NCBI GenBank assembly: GCA_002358345.1
Contig: DEOR01000064.1
Location: 1,219 to 13,373 of the forward strand
DNA length: 12,155 nucleotides
Direction of reading: 5' to 3'
From: Proteobacteria bacterium UBA3413
GTDB taxonomy: Bacteria; Pseudomonadota; Gammaproteobacteria; Magnimaribacterales; D2472
The notes beneath the pieces are model-generated. The model did no database searches. It had not been told where the DNA came from and saw nothing but the letters and a program-made list of their open reading frames with translations. Every line of letters starts with the position of its first letter. The first letter of the stretch is position 1. The translations under genes were made by a program, and so were the position numbers. This document shows, piece after piece, positions 1-6,995 of this stretch.

Positions 1-8
1 TCATGCAT

Positions 9-38
9 AAAAAAGGAGCTCCGAGGAGCTCCTTTTTT
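9..38. terminator. Bidirectional Rho-independent terminator after the TonB receptor gene
   Basis: A perfect inverted repeat: an A6 run and GGAGCTCC on the left (9-22) mirror GGAGCTCC and a T6 run on the right (25-38). The realistic fold is a 7-bp GC-rich stem (15-21 with 26-32) closed by a 4-base loop. T-tracts follow on both strands, so it can stop the receptor transcript arriving from the right and any transcript arriving from outside the left edge. It lies about 30 bases past the receptor stop codon. Confidence 0.9.
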
Positions 39-70
39 AAAACTATCTTATCTACTTAGATTCGTTATTA

Positions 71-2497
71 CTAAAATGAATAATTAAGAGTTAAGCCGTA
101 AGTCTTGTAGGCATTTGGGTATCCAAAAAATGAAGTTTGTGATGGATCTGCGGTCGCAGGAAACACCGTTGTTAAAAATTCATCATCATTAATATTTTTG
201 CCCCAAAGTGTTAGCGCAAAGTTACCACGATTGATGCCAGCAGAAAAATTTAGAGTATCTTGTTTCTTTCTTCCATTGCCTTTTGAATCTAAGATGGCCT
301 GCCAAGCTACGTTTTCAAGTAACTTCACCTCACTAGCATACAAGTGACTGAATCTAACATACCCATCATATTGACCGGAATTCCAATTCCACGTTGCAGT
401 GCTAGAGATTGTATCCTCAGGCACGTTGGATGGAACGGTTCCAGTTAAATCGCCCGATGCTGACGCTGGGAATGAGTCATAAATAGGATCCATAAATAAC
501 CCACTAATAGCTATATCTAAGCTTTCAACAGGAGAGAATACAAGGTCAAACTCTACACCATCAGCTGATTGCGAGCCTGCATTTGCTAAAACAAACCCTG
601 TTCCAATAAAGGTATTTGATTGAAAACCTTTGATCTCTTGATCAAAAATAGCAATATTAAGATAACCATTTGGAAGGTAAATTTTTGCACCTAACTCAAG
701 CACTTCCGCTTCTTCTGGGCTTGCATATCTTTGGCCTAGGCCAGTGTTTGGGCCTGCAGGAGTTCCTGCTGCCTTCAATGCTGCTTGCTCTGTCGCATCA
801 GGCAAAGAGTTTCTTGAAATATTCCATGCTGTTGCTTTAAAGCCAGTTGAAATTCCACCATAAATATTTACAGCATCATTTAATGCAAATGAAAGTTTCG
901 CAGTATAGTCAATGTTGTCATCCTTGCTTTGTCCGTCTTGAGCTGCATTTGGGAAATTAACAAATTGTGGAATGAACTGCAGAGCCTTTAAAGGCAACAA
1001 TGGATTGAAAATAGGATCTTGAGCTAAAACAGCTGCTTGAGCAGCAGGGAATCCTGCGGCTATTAAGCCCAATGTGCCTATTCCGACAAAATCTAAGTTT
1101 GAGAAAACGGCTGTATTGATTTGATTGTAAGAAACTGTTTTTTCATCTTCAATGTAGCTTAGGCCTAAAAGAGCATTCAACCTCTCTGTTAGCTGAATAT
1201 CAGCTTGAGCAAACAGGGACATCGTTGAGTTATCTTGAGTGGCAGTTTCAGTATTGCCTTGGCCGGCTCCAAATAAAAGAGCATCAGGAATTCCTAAGGC
1301 TGCTGAAACACCAGAAATTGCACCTGGAACAAAAGCATCAATGTAAGTTCTCCACAATGAGCCATAGTAGATGGATTCATTGAAGTCCATATCCTCTTGG
1401 TAATAGAAACCACCGACAAGCCAGTTAACCTTATCATTATCTTCAGAGTACCATCTGATCTCTTGAGTCATGCCTGAAAGCTCTTTGGAGATTGGGCTGG
1501 GAGCAATAATATCCGCTGCATCAAAATCAACATCTTGCACTTCGTAGTTATCAGAAGTTCTATAAGAAGTAATGCTTTCAAGAGTGGTGTTGCTAAAGTT
1601 TTTTTCTATGTGCATAGAAAGACCTGCATTTTCTCCGTTAGATACTGGATCAAAAGTAAAAAAAGCTGTTTGAGAAAAAGGATTATTTGGTATCACTTGA
1701 CCGCCAAGCAAAGCAGCAACCTGATTAGCTGCGCCATAAGCCGTGCTACCCACAACACAACATGTTTCATCGTATTCGTCGTAATCGGCTGTGATTCTGA
1801 TGGATAGATCATCTGCTGGGGTGATTAATAGCTCCGATCTAAAACCAAACCTATCTCTATCGTTAAGTTTATTGCCTGTAATTGGATTCTTTGATTGACC
1901 ATCTCTGGTGTTAATATTTGCGCTAACACTGTAGGCCATTGTTTCATTTAATGGGCCAGTGTTATAAATTTTTGCCTGTTTAGAATTGTAATTTCCAAAA
2001 CTTGTAGTCATAGATGTAAATTCTTCGAACGATGGTTTCTTAGTCACAATATTCACAACACCAGCTGATGCATTTTTACCAAACAAAGTACTTTGTGGCC
2101 CTCTTAAGACCTCAATGCGCTCAACTAATGGCAGATCTGATATTTGACCTTGAATCTTGGAGCGATATACGCCATCTACAAACACGGCCACTGATGGCTC
2201 AATGCCTGGATTATTGGAACCGTTCCCAAAACCTCTAATAAAGAAAGTTGCATTAGTAGTGGATTGGTATTGTCTAGCATCTAGAGATGGCACCACAGCC
2301 TTAAGATCCATCAGATCAACAATATTAGCTTTCTCTATAGTGTCTGCAGTAACAACAGAGACTGCCACTGGAACCTCTTGCAGTGTTCGCTCTGTCTTGG
2401 TTGCTGTAACCACAACTTCTTCAACATTATTTGATTGAGCTACAACGCCTTGTCCAAGCACTGCAACAAAACATAAAGCAAGTAGATTTTTATTCAT
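71..2497 (-). CDS. TonB-dependent outer-membrane receptor
   Basis: 808 residues. An outer-membrane beta-barrel that imports a scarce substrate using energy from TonB-ExbB-ExbD; the substrate cannot be read from the sequence. A Sec signal peptide spans residues 1-20 with cleavage after VVA. A TonB box (EEVVVTAT, 26-33) follows directly, with no STN signalling domain, so it is not a FecA-type transducer. The plug covers about 35-155, with IRGFG at 87-91 and the conserved RGPQSTLFGKNAS at 132-144. The rest is the 22-strand barrel, ending in an aromatic C-terminus (NYSF) suited to the BAM complex. Length is usual for the family. Oddities are a vicinal Cys pair at 246-247 and two long hydrophobic inserts (about 389-411 and 468-513). 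The ATG start is supported by AGGGGA six bases upstream (2504-2509). A substrate-neutral name is safest. It has its own promoter region and terminator and appears to be transcribed alone. Confidence 0.95.
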   Translation of the reverse strand: MNKNLLALCFVAVLGQGVVAQSNNVEEVVVTATKTERTLQEVPVAVSVVTADTIEKANIVDLMDLKAVVPSLDARQYQSTTNATFFIRGFGNGSNNPGIEPSVAVFVDGVYRSKIQGQISDLPLVERIEVLRGPQSTLFGKNASAGVVNIVTKKPSFEEFTSMTTSFGNYNSKQAKIYNTGPLNETMAYSVSANINTRDGQSKNPITGNKLNDRDRFGFRSELLITPADDLSIRITADYDEYDETCCVVGSTAYGAANQVAALLGGQVIPNNPFSQTAFFTFDPVSNGENAGLSMHIEKNFSNTTLESITSYRTSDNYEVQDVDFDAADIIAPSPISKELSGMTQEIRWYSEDNDKVNWLVGGFYYQEDMDFNESIYYGSLWRTYIDAFVPGAISGVSAALGIPDALLFGAGQGNTETATQDNSTMSLFAQADIQLTERLNALLGLSYIEDEKTVSYNQINTAVFSNLDFVGIGTLGLIAAGFPAAQAAVLAQDPIFNPLLPLKALQFIPQFVNFPNAAQDGQSKDDNIDYTAKLSFALNDAVNIYGGISTGFKATAWNISRNSLPDATEQAALKAAGTPAGPNTGLGQRYASPEEAEVLELGAKIYLPNGYLNIAIFDQEIKGFQSNTFIGTGFVLANAGSQSADGVEFDLVFSPVESLDIAISGLFMDPIYDSFPASASGDLTGTVPSNVPEDTISSTATWNWNSGQYDGYVRFSHLYASEVKLLENVAWQAILDSKGNGRKKQDTLNFSAGINRGNFALTLWGKNINDDEFLTTVFPATADPSQTSFFGYPNAYKTYGLTLNYSF

Positions 2498-2554
2498 TTG
2501 ATTTCCCCTAAGTTAGCAGTTAAATGGCGCTCTTAATTGTTGGTTAAAAGTTCC

Positions 2555-2575
2555 AAAAGCCGTCAGCCAGCTTTT
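2555..2575 (-). promoter_or_regulatory. Hairpin in the receptor 5' leader
   Basis: AAAAGC (2555-2560) and GCTTTT (2570-2575) form a 6-bp stem around a 9-base loop, 58 bases upstream of the receptor start. A possible -10 (TATAAA, 2588-2593, minus strand) lies just upstream, which would place the hairpin near the mRNA 5' end. No T-tract follows directly, so it does not look like a terminator. It may stabilise the leader or bind a regulator. It matches no riboswitch class I recognise. Confidence 0.3.
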
Positions 2576-2587
2576 AAAGAAACTAAT

Positions 2588-2593
2588 TTTATA
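2588..2593 (-). promoter_or_regulatory. Possible -10 box for the TonB receptor gene
   Basis: TATAAA followed by AT on the minus strand, about 90 bases upstream of the receptor start. No good -35 hexamer is found at 16-18 bases spacing (AACTTC is the best at 17). It is offered only as the best candidate in this AT-rich stretch. Confidence 0.25.
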
Positions 2594-2650
2594 CTAAATA
2601 TCTAAGATTTGAAGTTGCATATCATTATTAAATACCGGGGTGAAGAAGAT

Positions 2651-2742
2651 ATAAATAAAATCAATATTCTGACTGCCACAGAAAGTTTGGACTAATATCA
2701 AAAGATTCCGTCAGTCTTCTGTGGCATGGTGGATTTATTTGT
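2651..2742. repeat. Imperfect palindromic element flanked by a 9-base direct repeat
   Basis: Outer arms 2651-2662 and 2731-2742 pair with one mismatch and two G-U pairs. Inner arms TGCCACAGAA (2674-2683) and TTCTGTGGCA (2717-2726) pair perfectly over 10 bp. The direct repeat GGGTGAAGA occurs at 2638-2646 and again at 2754-2762, on either side of the structure. This is the layout expected of a small non-autonomous insertion (MITE-like) with a target duplication, but a structured RNA or 3' UTR element of the NTF2-like gene fits equally well. There is no coding capacity. Confidence 0.35.
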
Positions 2743-2753
2743 CGTAAATCCAC
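2729..2753 (-). promoter_or_regulatory. 9-bp perfect hairpin downstream of the NTF2-like gene
   Basis: GTGGATTTA (2729-2737) and TAAATCCAC (2745-2753) form a perfect stem around a 7-base loop, starting 28 bases after the stop codon of the NTF2-like gene. No T-tract follows on the minus strand, so it is not a canonical intrinsic terminator. It could be a 3'-end stabiliser or a weak terminator. Its left arm overlaps the outer arm of the palindromic element, so the two folds are mutually exclusive. Confidence 0.4.
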
Positions 2754-2781
2754 GGGTGAAGATTAGGAGATGCCATTTAAG

Positions 2782-3180
2782 CTAAGGCTTAAAGGACTCC
2801 AAAGCTTCAGACATTTTTTGTTGAAGAATGTGAATCGCCTGCAAAGGCCTCACCATAACTTTAAAATCAACAATCTTACCCTCTTCGTTCCAGCGGATCA
2901 TATCAACGCCATTGACGGCAATATCATCGATAAAAGTTTCAAACTCAAGGATGGTATCAAGACCATCCACAACCTCGCGAACATAAGAGAACTTGTCCAT
3001 GTTAAAGGTTATCCCTGCTCCCATGAGATACATTTTAGTCATCTCTTTGCCTTGGATTGGTTTAAAAACAATGGGTGAGGTGAAGACAACACTCTCATCA
3101 AGAATCAATTCTAAAAAATTAGGATCCTCTGATCGATAGCCTTGATACCATTGTTCAAGAAATTTTTTTGTTTGGGACAT
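2782..3180 (-). CDS. Nuclear transport factor 2 (SnoaL-like) family protein
   Basis: 132 residues, a normal size for a single cone-shaped alpha+beta NTF2 domain. The N-terminal helix (FLEQWYQGYRSED) is followed by VVFTSPIVFKPIQGKE (31-46). The second half contains LEFETFIDDIAVNGVDMIRW and then VDFKVMVRPLQAI, the typical curved-sheet strands of SnoaL-like proteins annotated as nuclear transport factor 2 family. There is no signal peptide, so it is cytoplasmic. The fold serves many small-ligand enzymes and binding proteins. No catalytic residues can be assigned here, and the reaction is unknown. The ATG start has no strong Shine-Dalgarno. It lies alone between the end of the arginine cluster and the receptor gene. 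A TATATT hexamer about 40 bases upstream of its start could be its -10 box, but no convincing -35 goes with it. Confidence 0.85.
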   Translation of the reverse strand: MSQTKKFLEQWYQGYRSEDPNFLELILDESVVFTSPIVFKPIQGKEMTKMYLMGAGITFNMDKFSYVREVVDGLDTILEFETFIDDIAVNGVDMIRWNEEGKIVDFKVMVRPLQAIHILQQKMSEALESFKP

Positions 3181-3287
3181 GGGTGCTATTAAATTAAAAA
3201 GTTAGCTGAGCCAATATACAAGAGAATTTTTGGTTAAGGGAATCCGTGCAATTGAAATACTTGCAATGTCTTAAAGCGGCCGACTAA

Positions 3288-3416
3288 TTACTTGCTTTTT
3301 CTTAGCTTTCTTAAACGAGCGTACTCATTCAATAGCTTTGTTTCAGTAATCTTGCGACTTTGATGACGCTTAGTCCGAGCTGCTTCAGATTTTTGAATTC
3401 TAATAGCTTTATTCAT
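3288..3416 (-). CDS. Possible 42-residue highly basic small protein
   Basis: An ATG-initiated reading frame of 42 codons ending in TAA, starting 45 bases after the argH stop with no terminator between, so it may be the last member of the arginine transcript. The product begins MNKAIRIQKSEAARTKRHQS and ends KLRKLRKSK-like in style (RLRKLRKSK): about a third Lys/Arg, one Tyr, no Cys or Trp, and predicted to be helical. Such composition suits an RNA- or ribosome-associated peptide, but I do not recognise the family. The purine-rich AAGAAAGA just upstream is a poor, over-close ribosome site. It could be a chance ORF. Conservation of this frame in relatives would decide. Confidence 0.4.
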   Translation of the reverse strand: MNKAIRIQKSEAARTKRHQSRKITETKLLNEYARLRKLRKSK

Positions 3417-3461
3417 TCTTTCTTAATACTGTCATATTTAAAAAAGAAATGCAAAATCTAT

Positions 3462-4748
3462 TTAGCCCTTGGTTAATTTTTCTAGCCTGGCGCTTAATGA
3501 TTTAAGTTGAAGATTGTGAGGCGAGCCCACAGATGAAGATTGTGATGATTTTTTTAAAGGAGCTGGTTGATACGCTGCTTTGTCCTTCACGCTCATATAG
3601 GCATCTCTAAATGGGACGCCCGTCTGAACTAATGCGTAAGCTTGATCTGTCATCAGCATGCTCTCATCAATGAACTCAGCGGCTCTAGATTGATTAATTT
3701 TAATGGATTGAATGAGAGCAGGAACTAGCTCTAAAGCTTTGGCGACCGCATAAACTGAATGGATTAACGAGCGCTTTGTTAGCTGTAGGTCTCGATGGTA
3801 CCCACTAGGAAGTGACAGAAGATTCTCTAATTCTGCATAGTGGCCTGCAATCACAGAGTAACTGCCCCGCAGCAGCTCTACAACGTCGGGGTTAGATTTA
3901 TTAGGCATGATAGATGAGCCGGTTAGATACTGGGGCCCCATGGTTAACAAATTAAATTCCTGGGTCATAAATAAGCTCAGATCCCAAGAGAATTTTCTTA
4001 AATCTAGCATGGGTTGCTTCAAAGCACTCAGCAGTTCTAACTCAAATTTACCTCGGCTATTTTGAACATACAAGCTGTTCAGCTGTTTTCTCTTGAAGTG
4101 TAATTTTTTAGTGGTGACGTCTCGCTGGATGGGAAGATTGACCCCATACCCTGCTGCAGTTCCTAGAGGGTTTAAATTCATCCAGGATTTTGTGGTAGCT
4201 AATAACTCAGCGTTATCCAAGAAAGATTCCGCGAAAGCACCAAACCACAGACCCCAGGTTGATGGCATGGCTCTTTGCAAGTGAGTATAACCAGGCATCG
4301 GCTCATCAGAGTGTTTGGATGCTTTGAGTAAAAATGTTTTGGCGATTTTAAGGTTTAATCCTTGAATTTGCTCCAGGTGATCTCTTGCATACAAGCGCAT
4401 CGCAACCAACACTTGGTCATTGCGACTGCGTCCGGTGTGAATTTTTTTACCTAAGTCACCTAGCTCCTTGGTTAAAAAATCCTCTATGGCAGAATGGCAA
4501 TCTTCATATTTATTGGTGAGCTTAAATTTATTGGTTGTGAATAATTTGGCAAGTTTTGTTAGAGCTGCGACCATCTTCTTTAACTCTGCAGCGCTCAGGA
4601 TCTTGATTGCTCGCAGTTCTTCTGCATGCGCAATAGAGGCCCTAACATCATAGAGAAAAAGCTCTTGATCTAAAGCAATGTCTTCTCCAGATAAGAATGC
4701 ATCAATGGATGAGTGTGTGGTGTTAGTCTTGTTATTCCAAATTTTCAT
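3462..4748 (-). CDS. argH: Argininosuccinate lyase
   Basis: 428 residues. Cytoplasmic homotetramer of the fumarase/aspartase superfamily that splits argininosuccinate into arginine and fumarate, the last step of arginine synthesis. HTGRSRNDQ (104-112) binds substrate. GYTHLQRAMP (153-162) carries the general-acid/base His at 155. GTAAGYGVNLP (196-206) follows, and the superfamily signature GSSIMPNKSNPD (277-288) contains the mobile catalytic serine loop. YHRDLQ near 310-320 is also typical. The protein is about 30 residues shorter than the E. coli enzyme, mainly at the C-terminus, but all active-site segments are present. The ATG overlaps the argC stop by one base (TAATG), a termination-reinitiation arrangement. 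Confidence 0.96.
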   Translation of the reverse strand: MKIWNNKTNTTHSSIDAFLSGEDIALDQELFLYDVRASIAHAEELRAIKILSAAELKKMVAALTKLAKLFTTNKFKLTNKYEDCHSAIEDFLTKELGDLGKKIHTGRSRNDQVLVAMRLYARDHLEQIQGLNLKIAKTFLLKASKHSDEPMPGYTHLQRAMPSTWGLWFGAFAESFLDNAELLATTKSWMNLNPLGTAAGYGVNLPIQRDVTTKKLHFKRKQLNSLYVQNSRGKFELELLSALKQPMLDLRKFSWDLSLFMTQEFNLLTMGPQYLTGSSIMPNKSNPDVVELLRGSYSVIAGHYAELENLLSLPSGYHRDLQLTKRSLIHSVYAVAKALELVPALIQSIKINQSRAAEFIDESMLMTDQAYALVQTGVPFRDAYMSVKDKAAYQPAPLKKSSQSSSVGSPHNLQLKSLSARLEKLTKG

Positions 4749-5680
4749 TATTCAATAATTCCTAAATTATCATCCCATCCAAAAGCGCTGTTAAGGTTTT
4801 GCACGGCTTGGGTTGCAGCGCCTTTTAAAAGGTTATCAATAGTGCAGCAAAAAGTCAGTCTTTTAAAGCTCGTGTCACTCTCAAAGCCTCCTATATATGC
4901 AAAGGAAGTATCTCGTGTTTGTTGTAGGTTTGGGGCCTCTGTTTGCACTTGAATCAATGGCTTGGTTTTAAAATAATCATTGAATAAGAGCTCGGCCTCT
5001 GCAGCTGCTAGCGGCTTAGTTAAAACAACATTGGCTGTCATGTGGATACCTCTAAAGAATTCTGCAACATGGGGTGTAAAAAAAATGTCCTTGTACATGT
5101 GTTTTTTTACTTCTTGCTCATGCGGGTGATTTACTAAAGAGTAGGCAAGGATATTCTCAGCAAGTAAGTCTTGATTATTTCGAGTGTTGGGTGAGGCTCC
5201 TGCCCCACTAAACCCAGAGATTCCAAAAAAATTTACAGGGCCCTGAAGTCTATCGACGAGGGGCGCTAGCATGAGCTGCATGGCAGTGGCATAACATCCC
5301 GGATTACTGATTTTAGTTGATGAGACGGGCCCTGAGAGCTCAGGAAGACGATATTGCCATGCATCATCAAATCGATAGTCTGAGCTCAAGTCTAAAAGAA
5401 CTGCTGCAGAATTATGCGCGAGAATCTGATCTATGTATGGAGAAGCCTCCTTGTTAGGTAGCGCTAAAATATACGCATCTTCCATGCCTAGCTCTAAGTT
5501 CTGCAGATCTAAAGAAGTATAGACCAGAGATGCATTTTTAGAATAGCCTTGAACGCTCTCTCCTGCCTGAGATGAAGAATACGCCCTTGTCACATACATG
5601 TGAGGGTGATCTGACAATAATCTCAGGATTTCCTGGCCAGCAAAACCTCGACCCCCCAGCACTCCTATATTTTTTATCAT
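4748..5680 (-). CDS. argC: N-acetyl-gamma-glutamyl-phosphate reductase
   Basis: 310 residues. NADPH-dependent reduction of N-acetylglutamyl-5-phosphate to N-acetylglutamate semialdehyde in the cytoplasm. The N-terminal Rossmann motif is GVLGGRGFAGQE (6-17). ALPN at 73-76 and DLSSDYRF at 97-104 are family blocks. The nucleophilic Cys is at 129 in SNPGCYAT. GFSGAGASP follows, and HVAEFFRGIHMT matches the usual substrate-loop block. Length is typical of the shorter ArgC type. It begins four bases after the stop of the fused argA/argB gene without a clear Shine-Dalgarno, and it overlaps argH by one base, so translation is probably coupled. Its partner enzyme upstream supplies the acyl phosphate. 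Confidence 0.95.
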   Translation of the reverse strand: MIKNIGVLGGRGFAGQEILRLLSDHPHMYVTRAYSSSQAGESVQGYSKNASLVYTSLDLQNLELGMEDAYILALPNKEASPYIDQILAHNSAAVLLDLSSDYRFDDAWQYRLPELSGPVSSTKISNPGCYATAMQLMLAPLVDRLQGPVNFFGISGFSGAGASPNTRNNQDLLAENILAYSLVNHPHEQEVKKHMYKDIFFTPHVAEFFRGIHMTANVVLTKPLAAAEAELLFNDYFKTKPLIQVQTEAPNLQQTRDTSFAYIGGFESDTSFKRLTFCCTIDNLLKGAATQAVQNLNSAFGWDDNLGIIE

Positions 5681-5684
5681 GAGT

Positions 5685-6995
5685 TTAATTTACACTTTTT
5701 GGCTTGGTGAGCGCATATTCAATGCAGTCCTTGAGCTGGGTATAATCAGTGATGCCAATCCAAAAAACATGCCAATCTGCATGCTTCTGACAGCCTTCAC
5801 TGATAGATGAATAAAACTTATTAATTGGGTTGTTAGCTCTAGAGCGCCAAAATACCTGAGGGTAGGCTTTACGCATTTCGTACCAAATACCCGCTCCTAA
5901 CCCCTCTCCCTTAGCCTCGGGAATGACTCCAAATTTATCCATATAGGGAATCTTAAATTCATTAGAAATAGCAATGGTTGCTCGCTCACAAGAGGTCATA
6001 AAAATATCGAAGGCGTCTATTGCATCAAAATAATTGTCTGCAAGAGTTCCCTCAAACGAGGATTCTATAATAAATTTAAATTGCGTCTGGACTTGGGAGC
6101 TAGGCTGAGCAAATTTATTAACTCGGTACCCTTGTTTTACCATCGTTCCAGACCCAGAGTCAGTAAATAACTCTTGGGGAAGGTTGATAGGCCGGGTGAT
6201 GGAGACAGAAGAAGTTTTAGGTAAATGGTCCAGCAATGTTTTGATCTGGCTTAACTTTAATTTCATCCCTGAATGTAGCCAATCTTGCTGCATTAACTCT
6301 TCATACTCAAGCACTAGATTGATGGTATCTATCAACTTATTCGATTGATCAAAAATTCCGCCTGTCTCAGATAAGAAGATTACCTTGTATGGATTCATGG
6401 CTTTCACGAGCTCAACTGTGGCAATATCAGCGTTAATGTTTAGAAGATCTTGATCATCGCTCCCTATTGGCGCAATCACAGGGATTGCACCTGATTCTAA
6501 GGCTTGGTTGATTGAGCCTAAATTAACCTCGATGATCTCGCCAACCAGACCAAGTTCTGGTTTGCTCTTAATGCATCTAAAAATATTTGATGTCAAAGAT
6601 TGTGCGTGAGCACCTTGGAGTTCTAAGGCTTTAACAATCTGTCGATTCGTTTGGCAAAAAATATCTTGGGCAATATCTCTCACCTCTGGCGATGTCACTC
6701 GCTGGCCATCTATAAATGAATAATTAATTCCTGCCTGGGTGAGCGCCTCTGAAAGCATGGGTCCTGCCCCATGCATAATCACTGGCTTCAATCCAACCTG
6801 ATGTAAAAAAACTAATGAGGTTACAAGATTATCTAAATCATTCTGAATAACTGATCCGCCAACCTTAATAATGGCAAAACGCTGTTCTGGTGAAGAGTAT
6901 TTCTCAATATATTTCTTAATTTCTTTTTCTGAACCTATAGCGCCCAATAACTTGAGAATTGTTTCTTTGATAAAAAACGGAGGCTGGGTACTCAC
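5685..6995 (-). CDS. argB: Bifunctional N-acetylglutamate synthase/kinase (ArgA-ArgB fusion)
   Basis: 436 residues, far longer than a lone ArgB (about 260-300). Residues about 40-290 are an amino-acid kinase domain: KVGGS (44-48) for phosphate binding, HGAGP (75-79), NINADIA (187-193), SETGGIFD (209-216) and GSGTMVKQG (281-289). Residues about 300-436 form a GNAT domain of the vertebrate-like NAGS type, with the acetyl-CoA loop GEGLGAG (363-369) and the block FWRSRANNPINKFY (382-395). The protein should therefore acetylate glutamate and then phosphorylate N-acetylglutamate, the first two steps of the pathway, as shown for the Xanthomonas/Xylella enzymes. Start is GTG: GTGA overlaps the stop of the preceding deacetylase gene by four bases, and no suitable ATG exists before the kinase domain. 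In this enzyme class arginine inhibits allosterically; whether it does so here is inference. Confidence 0.93.
   Translation of the reverse strand: MSTQPPFFIKETILKLLGAIGSEKEIKKYIEKYSSPEQRFAIIKVGGSVIQNDLDNLVTSLVFLHQVGLKPVIMHGAGPMLSEALTQAGINYSFIDGQRVTSPEVRDIAQDIFCQTNRQIVKALELQGAHAQSLTSNIFRCIKSKPELGLVGEIIEVNLGSINQALESGAIPVIAPIGSDDQDLLNINADIATVELVKAMNPYKVIFLSETGGIFDQSNKLIDTINLVLEYEELMQQDWLHSGMKLKLSQIKTLLDHLPKTSSVSITRPINLPQELFTDSGSGTMVKQGYRVNKFAQPSSQVQTQFKFIIESSFEGTLADNYFDAIDAFDIFMTSCERATIAISNEFKIPYMDKFGVIPEAKGEGLGAGIWYEMRKAYPQVFWRSRANNPINKFYSSISEGCQKHADWHVFWIGITDYTQLKDCIEYALTKPKSVN

Noticed and set aside
2498..2781. Cobalamin, TPP or other riboswitch before the TonB receptor
   Set aside because: The probable leader is short and shows only simple hairpins; no conserved riboswitch core is recognisable.
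2770..3078. Plus-strand open frame antisense to the NTF2-like gene
   Set aside because: The minus-strand frame has a recognisable NTF2/SnoaL fold. The plus-strand product has no family features and no ribosome site.
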